From Nitrospirota bacterium (GTDB taxonomy: Bacteria > Nitrospirota > Thermodesulfovibrionia > Thermodesulfovibrionales > JdFR-88): 49,673 bases of DNA. Where the stretch lies: assembly GCA_021813765.1 (NCBI GenBank), contig JAKAJM010000012.1, forward strand, positions 1 to 49,673, written 5' to 3'. Shown in pieces: positions 18,022 through 26,372 of this stretch (the first letter of the stretch is position 1; every line of letters starts with the position of its first letter). A program made the position numbers and the translations under genes. Below the pieces are notes generated by a model that was not told the origin of the DNA, did not search any database, and saw only the letters and a program-made list of their open reading frames with translations.

Positions 18022-18501
18022 TTACTTGTAGTTCTCCAGGACCTCTAGTATTTTTTTTGCGTCCAGTCCCGTGTGCAGGTCGTCGTTAACAATCATGGCC
18101 GGCCCCTTGCCGCAGGCCCCTATACAGTCTGCCACCTCAAGCGAGAAGCGCCCGTCAGGGCTTGTGCCGCCCGGGGCCAGGCCGTACACGTTCCCAAGCA
18201 CTCCCTTCAAGGTGCCTGCGCCAAGCACCATGCAGGAGACGTTCGTGCACAGGCGGATGACGTTTCTGCCTGCCTTCCTGTGCCTGTACATGGAATAAAA
18301 AGTGGCGGTGCTGCGGACAGTCATCTCCGGCAGCCCCAGGAACTCGGCCACAGCCTTCAGCGCCTCGGGCCTGAGCCACCCGAACTCTTCCTGGGCCACA
18401 TACAGGGCGGGCATCAGCGCAGCCCTGCCAGTTGGGTACTTCTTTCTGATCTCCTCAAGGAGGGCAACAGACTTCGGGCTGAAGGGCTGCGGTTCTGTCA
18501 T
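18022..18501 (-). CDS. nuoE: NADH-quinone oxidoreductase subunit E
   Basis: A 159-residue subunit with a thioredoxin-like fold and the 2Fe-2S cluster N1a. Its four ligands are in CTNVSC and in CIGACGKGP. It helps NuoF accept electrons from NADH. The ATG at 18501 is chosen. An in-frame TTG at 18531 would add ten residues and overlap nuoD by 20 bases, and is the alternative. The gene lies directly after nuoD and 11 bases before nuoF. Confidence 0.93.
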   Translation of the reverse strand: MTEPQPFSPKSVALLEEIRKKYPTGRAALMPALYVAQEEFGWLRPEALKAVAEFLGLPEMTVRSTATFYSMYRHRKAGRNVIRLCTNVSCMVLGAGTLKGVLGNVYGLAPGGTSPDGRFSLEVADCIGACGKGPAMIVNDDLHTGLDAKKILEVLENYK

Positions 18502-18511
18502 TTCCCCCGAA

Positions 18512-19708
18512 TTACCTGTCGCACTCTCCAAGCACTATGTCTATGGTCCCAATGTTGGCAATGACGTCCGCCACCAGGCCGCCTTCGCACAGCCTGGGGA
18601 GGACCGAGGCATGGACGAAGGAGGGCGCCCTTACCCTCATCCTGTAAGGCGCGCCTGTGCCGTCGCTTACGATATAAAAACCAAGCTCGCCTTTGGGCAC
18701 CTCGGTCGCGCAATATATCTCGCCCACGGGCGCGGTCAGAGGCCCCTTGGATATGAGGACGAAATGGTGGATTAGCGATTCCATGCTCTTAAACAGGTCT
18801 TCCTTGGGCGGAAGGACGAATTTGGCGGCATCTGGTGAAAGCACCGGCCCCGGCGGCAGCTGCCTGATGCACTGCTCTATTATCCGGTTTGACTGGCGGA
18901 GCTCCTCCATCCTGCAGCGGTACCTGTCGTAAACGTCCCCGTTTTCGCCCAGGGGCACGTCGAACTCCACTTTGCCGTACGCATCATAGGGGAAGGCCTT
19001 CCTCACGTCGTAGTTTACGCCGGAGCCCCTGAGCGTTGCGCCCGTGAGGCCCCAGTTTATTGCCTCGGCGGCGGATATCACGCCTATGCCCTTTGTCCTT
19101 TTAAGCCAGATGCGGTTTTTGTCTATGAGCGTCTCATACTCGTCCAGCCTGCCCGGAAACTGCTGGGTGAACTCATAAAGGCTGTCCAGGAACTGCTGGG
19201 AGATGTCGTTCCTTACACCTCCTATGCGCGGATAGCTGGCGGTGAGCCTGGCGCCGCACGTCATCTCAAAAAGGTCAAGCAGCCATTCGCGCTCCCTGAA
19301 GGAGTACAGAAAGACGGTCATGGCGCCTATGTCCAGAGCGTGCGTTCCAAGCCATATTATGTGGCTCGATATCCTCGTCATCTCGCACATTATGGTGCGG
19401 ATGTACTTTGCCCTTTCCGGGGCCTCTATGCCGAAGAGCTTCTCCACTGCGTTTACGTAGCCCACGTTGTTGGCCATGGAGGAGATATAATCCAGCCGGT
19501 CCGTAAGCGGGAGGGCGGAGAGGTATGTCCTGTTTTCTCCCAGCTTCTCAACACCCCTGTGCAGATAGCCCACGTGCGGGGTGCACTTTACGACAGTCTC
19601 GCCGTCCAGCTCCAGCACCAGCCTTAGCACCCCGTGAGTGGCCGGGTGTTGCGGGCCCATGCTAAGGGATATCTCTTTCGTTTTTATCTCTTTTTCTTCT
19701 TCGTTCAT
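18512..19708 (-). CDS. nuoD: NADH-quinone oxidoreductase subunit D
   Basis: A 398-residue subunit of the quinone module, related to the large subunit of NiFe hydrogenase. It starts with the conserved [14 protein letters not shown] loop that contributes the quinone-binding His. It also has [15 protein letters not shown] and ends GECDR, as NuoD proteins do (family ending DxxxGxxDR). It is separate from nuoC, not fused as in enterobacteria. Confidence 0.96.
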   Translation of the reverse strand: MNEEEKEIKTKEISLSMGPQHPATHGVLRLVLELDGETVVKCTPHVGYLHRGVEKLGENRTYLSALPLTDRLDYISSMANNVGYVNAVEKLFGIEAPERAKYIRTIMCEMTRISSHIIWLGTHALDIGAMTVFLYSFREREWLLDLFEMTCGARLTASYPRIGGVRNDISQQFLDSLYEFTQQFPGRLDEYETLIDKNRIWLKRTKGIGVISAAEAINWGLTGATLRGSGVNYDVRKAFPYDAYGKVEFDVPLGENGDVYDRYRCRMEELRQSNRIIEQCIRQLPPGPVLSPDAAKFVLPPKEDLFKSMESLIHHFVLISKGPLTAPVGEIYCATEVPKGELGFYIVSDGTGAPYRMRVRAPSFVHASVLPRLCEGGLVADVIANIGTIDIVLGECDR

Positions 19709-19766
19709 CTTTTAAAAGGTTTTTGTTTTGTCCGTTTGTGAAAGCGGGGCATCGGTTTTTTATTTT

Positions 19767-20306
19767 CTAATTGCCCCATTCGAACTCCTTGAGTTTTCTG
19801 GACAGCTCCACCACTTCCGTGTAGCCGTGCCAGTCCTCCTCGCCGGAAAACCCCTCTACCGGGTAGTCCTTCCGCAGCGGATGGCCCTCCCAGTCCTCAG
19901 GCAGGAGCACCCTTCGCAGGTCCGGATGGCCCTCGAAGCGGATGCCAAGCATATCGAAGCATTCCCTTTCGTGCCAGTTGGCCCCCTGCCAGATAGGGAC
20001 CACCGATCGGACCACCGGGTCTTCCTCCGGCACATGGACCCTGAGGCGGATAAAATGCTTGTGGGTCATGGAATACATATGATAGACGGCCTCGAAGCGG
20101 GGCGTCTTTTTGCCCAGATAATCCACGCCGCAGACATCCACCAGGTAGTCAAAATCCAGCTCCGGGTCCTCTCTCAGCATGAGGCAGACATCATACAGCC
20201 GGTCTTTTTTAAGGTGTACGGATACCTGGTCCCTGAATGAGCTGGTCCCGGCGACCTCACCCGGAAAGGCCTGCTTTATCTTTTCGGCTATTTGAAGGGG
20301 CTCCAT
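19767..20306 (-). CDS. nuoC: NADH-quinone oxidoreductase subunit C
   Basis: A 179-residue peripheral subunit (30-kDa type). It carries the family motif [38 protein letters not shown] that contacts NuoD. The ATG at 20306 overlaps the end of nuoB by 19 bases. A 58-base gap precedes nuoD. Confidence 0.95.
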   Translation of the reverse strand: MEPLQIAEKIKQAFPGEVAGTSSFRDQVSVHLKKDRLYDVCLMLREDPELDFDYLVDVCGVDYLGKKTPRFEAVYHMYSMTHKHFIRLRVHVPEEDPVVRSVVPIWQGANWHERECFDMLGIRFEGHPDLRRVLLPEDWEGHPLRKDYPVEGFSGEEDWHGYTEVVELSRKLKEFEWGN

Positions 20307-20869
20307 CTCATATGCTCCTTCTTTATTTTCTCCTGCAGCTTGATGATGCCCTCCATGAGGGCCTCAGGCCTTGGCGGGCATCCTGGTATGTAAACGTCCA
20401 CGGGCAGGAAGCTGTCCACCCCCTGCACCGTGCTGTAGGTATTGAATATCCCGCCGGAGCAGGCGCAGCTGCCCATCGAGATCACATACCTTGGCTCGGG
20501 CATCTGGTCGTAGACGCGGCGCACTATGGGCGCCATTTTTTTTGTCACCGTGCCTGCTATGATGACGAAGTCCGCCTGCCTGGGCGACCCCCTGAATATC
20601 ACGCCCAGCCTGTCCAGGTCGTAATGGGAGGCGCCAGTGGCCATCATCTCTATGGCGCAGCAGGCAAGCCCGAAGGTCACAGGCCAAAGGGAGGACTGCC
20701 TCCCCCAGTTCACTATCTTGTCCAGCGAGGCGATAATAGTGTTTGCGCCGGGGATGATCTTAAGCCCTTTTTCGAGCTCCAGCACCCCGGTATTTCCACT
20801 CAGGACCTCAAGCGCATTAACGCCAGGGCCTGTCTCACTCCCATTTGAAGGCGTCTTTTTTCCAGGCAT
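20288..20869 (-). CDS. nuoB: NADH-quinone oxidoreductase subunit B
   Basis: A 193-residue subunit holding cluster N2, the last Fe-S centre before quinone. The ligands are visible as the adjacent Cys pair in LACCAIEMM, the Cys of GSCACSGG and the Cys of PGCPPRPE. The N-terminus is about 30 residues longer than minimal NuoB proteins and overlaps nuoA by 35 bases. No better downstream start precedes the conserved core. Confidence 0.95.
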   Translation of the reverse strand: MPGKKTPSNGSETGPGVNALEVLSGNTGVLELEKGLKIIPGANTIIASLDKIVNWGRQSSLWPVTFGLACCAIEMMATGASHYDLDRLGVIFRGSPRQADFVIIAGTVTKKMAPIVRRVYDQMPEPRYVISMGSCACSGGIFNTYSTVQGVDSFLPVDVYIPGCPPRPEALMEGIIKLQEKIKKEHMRWSPFK

Positions 20870-21203
20870 AAACGTACCCCACCATAAGTATTGCTATGAA
20901 GAGCACCATTTCCACGAACGCGTAGAGGCCCAGCTTATCGAAGGTGACCGCCCACGGATAGAGGAAAATGGCCTCCACATCGAAGATTACAAACAGCATG
21001 GCCACTATGTAGAACTTGACTGAAAAACGGTAGCGGGGCTCATCGGCCGGAGGATTGCCCGACTCATAGGGCATGAGCTTTTCCTTGTATGGCCGCCTGG
21101 GCCTCACAAGTATGCCCGCCACCAGCGAACCGAGGCCAAACCCGAGGGATATTATCATCAATACGAATACGGGAAGATATGAAGAAAGAGCATTAACGGG
21201 CAT
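20835..21203 (-). CDS. nuoA: NADH-quinone oxidoreductase subunit A
   Basis: A 122-residue membrane subunit with three helices. The conserved loop [27 protein letters not shown] and the [13 protein letters not shown] segment are diagnostic. It is the first gene of the operon nuoA-M. The ATG at 21203 has no Shine-Dalgarno sequence. The -10 box ends eight bases before it, so the operon transcript is probably leaderless. Confidence 0.95.
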   Translation of the reverse strand: MPVNALSSYLPVFVLMIISLGFGLGSLVAGILVRPRRPYKEKLMPYESGNPPADEPRYRFSVKFYIVAMLFVIFDVEAIFLYPWAVTFDKLGLYAFVEMVLFIAILMVGYVYAWKKDAFKWE

Positions 21204-21211
21204 ATCACATT

Positions 21212-21241
21212 TTTATACTGCAACCGGGGGCTATAAGTCAA
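21212..21241 (-). promoter_or_regulatory. nuo operon promoter (leaderless type)
   Basis: Reading the minus strand: TTGACT (21241-21236), an 18-base spacer and TATAAA (21217-21212), then eight bases to the nuoA ATG. The expected transcription start lies next to the start codon. The -35 box is five bases from the repeat relic at 21246-21293. Confidence 0.65.
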
Positions 21242-21245
21242 ATTT

Positions 21246-21293
21246 AAATGGATAGCGAGCGTATTTCTGCGGCTTGCCGCAGGAAATCTCAAT
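21246..21293 (+). repeat. Internally deleted relative of the 37.0-kb inverted-repeat element
   Basis: The 19-base block AAATGGATAGCGAGCGTAT (21246-21264) is identical to the reverse complement of 37152-37170. The next 29 bases match the reverse complement of 37071-37101, including the GCTTGCCGCAGG hairpin core and AATCTCAAT. About 50 bases between these blocks in the other copy are missing here. It lies just upstream of the nuo promoter. Confidence 0.7.
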
Positions 21294-21358
21294 GGCTGGT
21301 CCGGTCCTCTGCGCTCCGCTGGACGATAGGGAGCCTTTTTTGGTATCATAACGCCTAA

Positions 21359-21435
21359 GCCCCCTTAGCTCAGTAGGATAGAGCACAGGTTTCCTAAACC
21401 TGGTGTCGCAGGTTCGATTCCTGCAGGGGGCACCA
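21359..21435 (+). tRNA. tRNA-Arg (anticodon CCT)
   Basis: A complete cloverleaf: acceptor GCCCCCT/AGGGGGC, D-loop AGCTCAGTAGGATAGAGCA, anticodon stem CAGGT/ACCTG with loop TTCCTAA (anticodon CCT, reading AGG) and T-arm GGTTCGATTCC. The CCA end is encoded. AGG is a frequent Arg codon in this window's genes, so this tRNA matters for expression. Confidence 0.95.
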
Positions 21436-21572
21436 TTTTCCCCCTTAACTAACCGACAGTTACAACGCAGCTTCAACGACTTCAGCCCTGCCGCCATTAG
21501 TGTGGATGTCTACGCCGGCTTGGCAAAGCCGGGTAGAAAAGGTGTGCCTCAGGAAATAAAAGCTTAAGTCCT

Positions 21573-21656
21573 TTATGCCAGCTTGAATTCATTCCGCTCC
21601 AGGGCCTTGTGCAGGTTGTTTTCCATCGTCAACCGCATAATGGCGGCGTCGCTCAT
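21573..21656 (-). pseudogene. EAL-domain (c-di-GMP phosphodiesterase) start remnant
   Basis: A 27-residue open stretch contains MRLTMENNLHKALERNEFKLA, which matches the linker and first helix of EAL domains (usually ALER-EF-L-YQP), then stops. Nothing of the catalytic EAL barrel follows. It is a probable relic of a GGDEF-EAL protein. Apart from this relic and the flanking features, 21436-21800 contains no gene I can support. Confidence 0.45.
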
Positions 21657-21800
21657 GGATTCTTCCCTTATTGGAAATTTTTCATTTTTGTGTTTCTCCG
21701 TCACACGATTATTGCGCGAAGATACATATGAATATAAATACAGCAGAGGTTATAACTGAAGTTTGTGGTGGAGCCGGAAGACCCGGAAGGAGGGGCCGCA

Positions 21801-22181
21801 ATGTTTGAATTTCTCAAGAAGGATGTCCTTGAAGAGAACGCCTCGCTTAAAGCCCGTATAACTCAACTGGAGCACGATCTCATGTCAATAGCCGCTCCAA
21901 TGGTTGTGGTTGGCGAAAACATGGCCACAAGATCGGTCAATGACGCCACCCTTGAAGTCGCGGGTTATGGCGGCGATGAAGCAGTAGGGAAGATGACCTG
22001 CGCCCAGTTTTCAAAGACATCTCTGTGCGGCACCGCAAACTGCACTCTCAAAAACTGCATGCGCACCGGCGAGGTCATCTACCGCGAAACATTCCTGCAA
22101 ACGAGGCAATGAGAAAAAATACCCATTAAGGCAGCCTGCTCGCCTCTTATCGACGGCAACGGAAAGGCTTATGGCGGGATT
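21801..22181 (+). pseudogene. Chemoreceptor-type PAS domain fragment with in-frame TGA
   Basis: The ATG at 21801 follows a strong GGAAGGAGGGG ribosome-binding site. The reading gives a short coiled-coil (EENASLKARITQLEHDL) and a PAS domain of the cysteine-rich kind found in methyl-accepting chemotaxis proteins (CAQFSKTSLCGT, then CTLKNCMRTGEV). A TGA stands at 22110-22112 after residue 103. Homology continues in the same frame after it (EKIPIKAACSPLIDGNGKAYGGI, to about 22181). The signalling domain is absent. A Gly codon GGA changed to TGA would explain the stop, so this looks like a decayed gene; a 103-residue product is still possible. Confidence 0.65.
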
Positions 22182-22295
22182 AATAGAAATCCCGGATGGC
22201 ATTCCAACTGGACAAGCAATGCGCATGTCTTTAGGGACGTGTCAGGGATTTGCCCGTCCCGTCCGGCCAGAGCGAAGGGCAAAAAAATCCATCCA

Positions 22296-22324
22296 TTTAC
22301 TAGGCGGTTTTTTCGCCATATAAT
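22296..22324 (+). promoter_or_regulatory. Promoter of the thioredoxin reductase fusion gene (leaderless type)
   Basis: TTTACT (22296-22301), a 17-base spacer and a consensus TATAAT (22319-22324), then eight bases to the ATG at 22333. No Shine-Dalgarno sequence is present between them. Confidence 0.65.
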
Positions 22325-22332
22325 TTAGCCTG

Positions 22333-23943
22333 ATGGCTGAAGATATCCTTACACCGGAAGTCGTTGAAACGCTCAGGGAGGCCTTCAAAGGGCTTATTAA
22401 GGACGTCTCTCTTCATGTGTTTACGAAAAGGGGCGTGAACGCCCAGTTCAGTGAAGCCCTGGTCAGCCTGGTGAAAAGCGTCTCGGCGATAGACAGCCGG
22501 ATGAAACCGTACTTTCACGGGCCGGACGATGAGGCCGCAAGACGGTATGGCGTAGAAAGGTTCCCGGCGCTCCTGATAAGTCCGGAGAGATACGCCATAA
22601 GGTACACAGGCTCTCCGCTGGGCGAGGAGGGCCGCTCATTCATCGCGGCCATCCTGATGGCCTCAGCCGGAAAGGGTTTTTTGTCCCAGCAGTCGGCCAG
22701 GAGAGTAGCCTCGCTTGATGAGCGCAGGGATGTGCGGATATTTGTGAGCCCCACCTGTCCCTATTGCCCCCAGGAGGCCGCTTATGGGATAGCCGCTGCG
22801 GTGGAGAAGCCGGGGCTGGTCTCGGTGGAGATAGTGGAGACCTATGAAAACCCGGACCTTGCGGAGAGATACGCCGCCATGTCCGTTCCAAAGACCTACA
22901 TAAACGGCGAGCTTATGGCCTCCTACCTGGAGACCGAGGAAGAGTTCGTCTCCTCTTTACTGGCGGGGCATCCGGAGAAAAAAGGCGCCGTGGCGGAAGA
23001 GCTGGAAAAGGAGGAAGAGAAAGAAACGCTCGACGTCGTCATCGCCGGGGCGGGCCCGGCGGGGCTCACCGCCGCCATTTATTCGGGAAGAAGCGGGCTT
23101 AAAAGCCTGGTGCTTGAAAAGGGCAATGTGGGCGGGCAGGTCTCAATAACACCGGTGGTAGAGAACTATCCCGGGTTCCAGGCGGTTCCTGGAAGGGCGC
23201 TCATAGACATGATGCTCCGCCAGGCGGCCCAGTACGCCCGCATAAGGCAGGGGGTGGAGGTACAGGATGCAAGGAGGACTGACGGGCTGTTTGAGATACT
23301 GACCAGCGCGGGCGTTTACCGGGCAAAGGCGGTCATCATAGCATCGGGCTCCGTCTACAGGAAGCTTGGCGTCCCCGGGGAAGACAGGCTGGCAGGCAGG
23401 GGGATAAGCTACTGCGCAACCTGCGACGGCTATATCTTCAAGGACGGCAAAACGGTGATAGTCGTGGGCGGGGGCAACACCGCCGTGACCGACGCCCTTT
23501 ATCTTGACGGGCTGGGCGCCCATGTGACGCTGATACATAACAAAAAGAACCTGAAGGCGGAAGACAGGCTCAAGCAGAGCTTCTTTCAGCGGGACCTGCC
23601 CGCATTGTGGGAATCAAGGGTAACGGAGTTTCTTGGCCAGAACAAGCTTGAAAAGGTGAAGGTGGAGGACCTGAAGGACCGCTCCGTGAAAGAGATGAAG
23701 GTGGACGGCGCTTTTATCGCCATAGGGTATGAGCCCTCAAACGCGCTGGCAAGGGCGATGGGGCTGGAGATCGACGCGTCTGGCTATGTCCGGGTGAATG
23801 AGCAGATGAGGACGTCCGTCCCGATGGTCTACGCGGCAGGCGACATCACGGGTAGCGAAAAGCAGATAACGGTGGCCGTCTCACAGGGCACGATGGCCGC
23901 CATAAGCGCATTTAACGACCTTACCGGCGGCACGTCCTTGTAA
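22333..23943 (+). CDS. Thioredoxin reductase with N-terminal double-thioredoxin-fold domain
   Basis: A 536-residue fusion. Residues 1-215 form a glutaredoxin-like/PDO double fold as in AhpF. The second fold has a redox CPYC (Cys142, Cys145), while the first fold lacks any CxxC (TKRG at that place), as in AhpF. Residues 233-536 are a thioredoxin reductase: FAD motif AGAGPAG (about 238-244), redox CATC (Cys361, Cys364), NADPH motif VVGGGNTAV (about 377-385) and the C-terminal YAAGDITG loop. The domain order is that of AhpF, but no ahpC is adjacent. It may reduce a peroxiredoxin or a broad set of disulfides. Confidence 0.9.
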   Translation: MAEDILTPEVVETLREAFKGLIKDVSLHVFTKRGVNAQFSEALVSLVKSVSAIDSRMKPYFHGPDDEAARRYGVERFPALLISPERYAIRYTGSPLGEEGRSFIAAILMASAGKGFLSQQSARRVASLDERRDVRIFVSPTCPYCPQEAAYGIAAAVEKPGLVSVEIVETYENPDLAERYAAMSVPKTYINGELMASYLETEEEFVSSLLAGHPEKKGAVAEELEKEEEKETLDVVIAGAGPAGLTAAIYSGRSGLKSLVLEKGNVGGQVSITPVVENYPGFQAVPGRALIDMMLRQAAQYARIRQGVEVQDARRTDGLFEILTSAGVYRAKAVIIASGSVYRKLGVPGEDRLAGRGISYCATCDGYIFKDGKTVIVVGGGNTAVTDALYLDGLGAHVTLIHNKKNLKAEDRLKQSFFQRDLPALWESRVTEFLGQNKLEKVKVEDLKDRSVKEMKVDGAFIAIGYEPSNALARAMGLEIDASGYVRVNEQMRTSVPMVYAAGDITGSEKQITVAVSQGTMAAISAFNDLTGGTSL

Positions 23944-23980
23944 AAACTTTGCCCAAAAAAAGAAAAAGGCATTGTCCTGT

Positions 23981-24352
23981 CTATCGCTCCCTAACCCATC
24001 CGGCCGCGGCCCACTGAAGAATGAGGTTCACTATGCTTATTACCAGCGCCCCCTTGAAGGCCGCCCAAAAACTGTCCACATAGAAGCCAAGCCTGAAGGC
24101 GCGCGAAAGGTAGGCCGTGAGCTCCAGCATGAAGGCGTTTATCACAAAGGTGAAAAGCCCCAGGGTCAGCACCAGGAAAGGCAGCATGAAAAGCTTTACA
24201 AGCGGCTTTATTATGGAATTCACGAACCCAAATATGACCGCTATGAGGAGCATCATCCACCACTGTCCCTCGAAGCGGAGTCCGCCCACCAGGTTTACCG
24301 CAGCCGCAAGCGATACAGCGGTGGCCACTATCCTGAGCACCATGTTTGACAT
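23981..24352 (-). CDS. Small membrane protein, phage holin 4_2 (PF04020-like) family
   Basis: A 123-residue protein with four hydrophobic segments and the typical WWMMLLIAVIFGFVNSIIKPLVKLF and LTLGLFTFVINAFMLELTAYL pattern of the widespread 'phage holin family' membrane proteins (YvlD-like), which are usually chromosomal and of unknown role. The ATG at 24352 is chosen because it overlaps the stop of the upstream glycosylase gene (TGATG), giving coupled translation. No phage genes lie nearby. Confidence 0.75.
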   Translation of the reverse strand: MSNMVLRIVATAVSLAAAVNLVGGLRFEGQWWMMLLIAVIFGFVNSIIKPLVKLFMLPFLVLTLGLFTFVINAFMLELTAYLSRAFRLGFYVDSFWAAFKGALVISIVNLILQWAAAGWVRER

Positions 24353-25014
24353 CACGCAGGAAGAAGAAAAACCTCCTTTCCCGAGAGAGGGCAGTCCCCG
24401 CACAAGGGGTCGCGCGGCCTGCAGAACGTCTTTCCGGTCTTCACAATAAGGGCATGGTATTCGTTATACAGCGGCACGCTGCGCGCCAGGCTCCGGTGGA
24501 AAAGCCCCTGAAAGTCCTCATATTCCGCATCGGCAGAAAGGATCCCGTGTCTGGAGAGCATCCTTTTGGTGTACGCGTCTATCACAAAAAAGGGCATACC
24601 CGCGGCGTAAAGCAAAATGGAATCGGCCGTTTCCTGTCCTATCCCGTTTATCTCAAGCAGTTTCCTCCTGAGCTTCTCCGGGTCCCCGTTTCTCATCCGC
24701 TCGATGTTGCCATGGTACTCCCTCATGATGAACGCGACCAGCGCCTTAAGCCTGCCTGCCTTCACGTTGTAATAGCCGGACGGCCTTATAAGCTCGGCAA
24801 GCCTGGGAGGAGACATCCTGTCTATGGCCACCGGGCACAGGGCATTGGCTTTTTTCAGGTTGGCGATGGCCTTTTCCACGTTGCCCCAGTTTGTGTTCTG
24901 GGTGAGCACAGCGCCCACGGCCACCTCAAAGGGGGTATCGCCGGGCCACCAGTGCTGAGGTCCGAAGGAATCGAACAGCTTTGCGTATATGCTTTTTAGT
25001 TTTTCTTTTGCCAA
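24352..25014 (-). CDS. Endonuclease III-family base-excision DNA glycosylase (MagIII-like)
   Basis: A 220-residue HhH-GPD protein. The helix-hairpin-helix is LLEINGIGQETADSILLYA (about 119-137) and the catalytic Asp lies in VIDAYTKRM (Asp146). The lysine used by bifunctional endonuclease III is replaced (Glu128 after Gln127), which points to a monofunctional glycosylase such as the MagIII/COG2231 group that removes alkylated bases. The C-terminus has three cysteines (198, 205, 208) in the Fe-S spacing, but the fourth is missing. The TTG start at 25014 gives the family N-terminus. It forms a two-gene unit with the small membrane protein. Confidence 0.82.
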   Translation of the reverse strand: MAKEKLKSIYAKLFDSFGPQHWWPGDTPFEVAVGAVLTQNTNWGNVEKAIANLKKANALCPVAIDRMSPPRLAELIRPSGYYNVKAGRLKALVAFIMREYHGNIERMRNGDPEKLRRKLLEINGIGQETADSILLYAAGMPFFVIDAYTKRMLSRHGILSADAEYEDFQGLFHRSLARSVPLYNEYHALIVKTGKTFCRPRDPLCGDCPLSGKEVFLLPA

Positions 25015-25027
25015 TTAACTTAATTTT

Positions 25028-25056
25028 TTTAGACGAAACTCTAAAAACCTTATGAT
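25028..25056 (+). promoter_or_regulatory. Putative serS promoter
   Basis: TTTAGA (25028-25033), a 17-base spacer and TATGAT (25051-25056), within an A/T-rich run that also holds TATATA at 25061-25066. Transcription would start within about 12 bases of the ATG at 25073. No ribosome-binding site is seen. An in-frame ATG at 25052 lies inside the -10 box, which argues against it as the start. Confidence 0.45.
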
Positions 25057-25072
25057 ATATTATATAAAAATC

Positions 25073-26341
25073 ATGCTTGATTCCAGGTTCGTGCGGGAGA
25101 ACCCCGAAAAGATCGCACAGGCGCTTAGAAAAAGAAACTCGGAGATAGACCTTGCCCCGTTCATGGACATCGAAGATCGCCGGCTTTCGGCGCTCAGACA
25201 GGTGGACGAGCTCAGGGAGAAGAGGAACAAGGTCTCCGAGGAGATATCGAGGCTTAAAAAACAGAAGCAGGATGCCCAAAACCTCATTGAGGAGATGAAG
25301 GGCGTCTCGGACAGCATAAAGGAGCTTGAGGAAGGCCAGAGGGACCTGGAAAGGGAGGCCAGGGATTTCCTGCTCACTCTGCCTAACTTGCCGGACGAAT
25401 CCGTGCCGGAGGGCAAGGACGAGGCTGGCAATGTGGAGACCAGGAAATGGGGCGAGCCCGCGCAGTTCGACTTCGAGCCCCTGAACCACTGGGACCTGGG
25501 CGAGATGCACGGGATAATGGACTTCGAGCGGGCGGCGAAGATAGCAGGCGCGCGGTTTTCCCTCATGAAGGGCGCGGGCGCAAGGCTCGAGCGGGCGCTG
25601 ATGAACTATATGCTGGACATGAACACCTCCAAAGGCTACACGGAGGTGTTTCCCCCCGTCCTGGTGAACCCCGAAAGCATGACCGGAACAGGCCAGCTCC
25701 CAAAGTTCGAGGCGGAGCTGTTCAAGATAGCAGACCCGGGACTCTATCTGATACCCACTGCCGAGGTGCCGGTCACGAACATCCACAGGGGCGAGATACT
25801 GGAGGAGGAAAAACTCCCCATCTGCTATACCGCATATACTCCCTGTTTCAGGCGCGAGGCGGGCTCCTACGGAAAGGACACAAGGGGGCTCATAAGGCAG
25901 CACCAGTTCAACAAGGTGGAGCTCGTGAGGTTCACAAGGCCGGAGGACTCCTTTACCGAGCTCGAAAAGCTCACTTCGCACGCCGAGGACATTCTGCGGG
26001 GGCTTGGCCTTCCCTACAGGGTTATGACGCTTTGCACCGGGGACCTGGGCTTCTCATCCGCCAAGACCTACGATCTGGAGGTCTGGCTGCCCGGCCAGGG
26101 GAAATACAGGGAGATATCTTCATGCTCCAACTTCGTGGATTTCCAGGCAAGGCGGGCGGACATAAGGTTCAGAAGGACGGGCAAGAAAGGCACTGAGTTC
26201 GTGCATACCCTGAACGGCTCCGGACTTGCCATAGGGCGCACCCTGGTGGCTGTGATCGAGAACTATCAGCAGAAGGACGGCAGCATCTTGATCCCGGAGG
26301 CGCTCAGGCCTTACATGGGGATCGAAAAGATAGGGCGTTAG
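25073..26341 (+). CDS. serS: Seryl-tRNA synthetase
   Basis: A 422-residue class II synthetase that charges tRNA-Ser and tRNA-Sec. The N-terminal long helical arm (about residues 28-100) binds the tRNA. Motif 2 is [26 protein letters not shown], the TGxGQLPKF loop follows motif 1, and motif 3 is [14 protein letters not shown]. The start at 25073 ([10 protein letters not shown]) matches the family; a frame from 25052 would add seven residues encoded by the promoter. Confidence 0.97.
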   Translation: MLDSRFVRENPEKIAQALRKRNSEIDLAPFMDIEDRRLSALRQVDELREKRNKVSEEISRLKKQKQDAQNLIEEMKGVSDSIKELEEGQRDLEREARDFLLTLPNLPDESVPEGKDEAGNVETRKWGEPAQFDFEPLNHWDLGEMHGIMDFERAAKIAGARFSLMKGAGARLERALMNYMLDMNTSKGYTEVFPPVLVNPESMTGTGQLPKFEAELFKIADPGLYLIPTAEVPVTNIHRGEILEEEKLPICYTAYTPCFRREAGSYGKDTRGLIRQHQFNKVELVRFTRPEDSFTELEKLTSHAEDILRGLGLPYRVMTLCTGDLGFSSAKTYDLEVWLPGQGKYREISSCSNFVDFQARRADIRFRRTGKKGTEFVHTLNGSGLAIGRTLVAVIENYQQKDGSILIPEALRPYMGIEKIGR

Positions 26342-26372
26342 ATTTTCATATTCGTTTTGAGGTGCCCTTTTT

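Noticed and set aside
21231-21497. Minus-strand frame across tRNA-Arg (contains CRNRTCDTRFRKPVL)
   Set aside because: This is a well-known false protein produced by reading a tRNA gene backwards.
22110-22112. TGA as a selenocysteine codon in the PAS fragment
   Set aside because: The expected residue by homology is Gly, no SECIS-like hairpin was apparent just downstream, and the rest of the gene is missing; a nonsense mutation is simpler.
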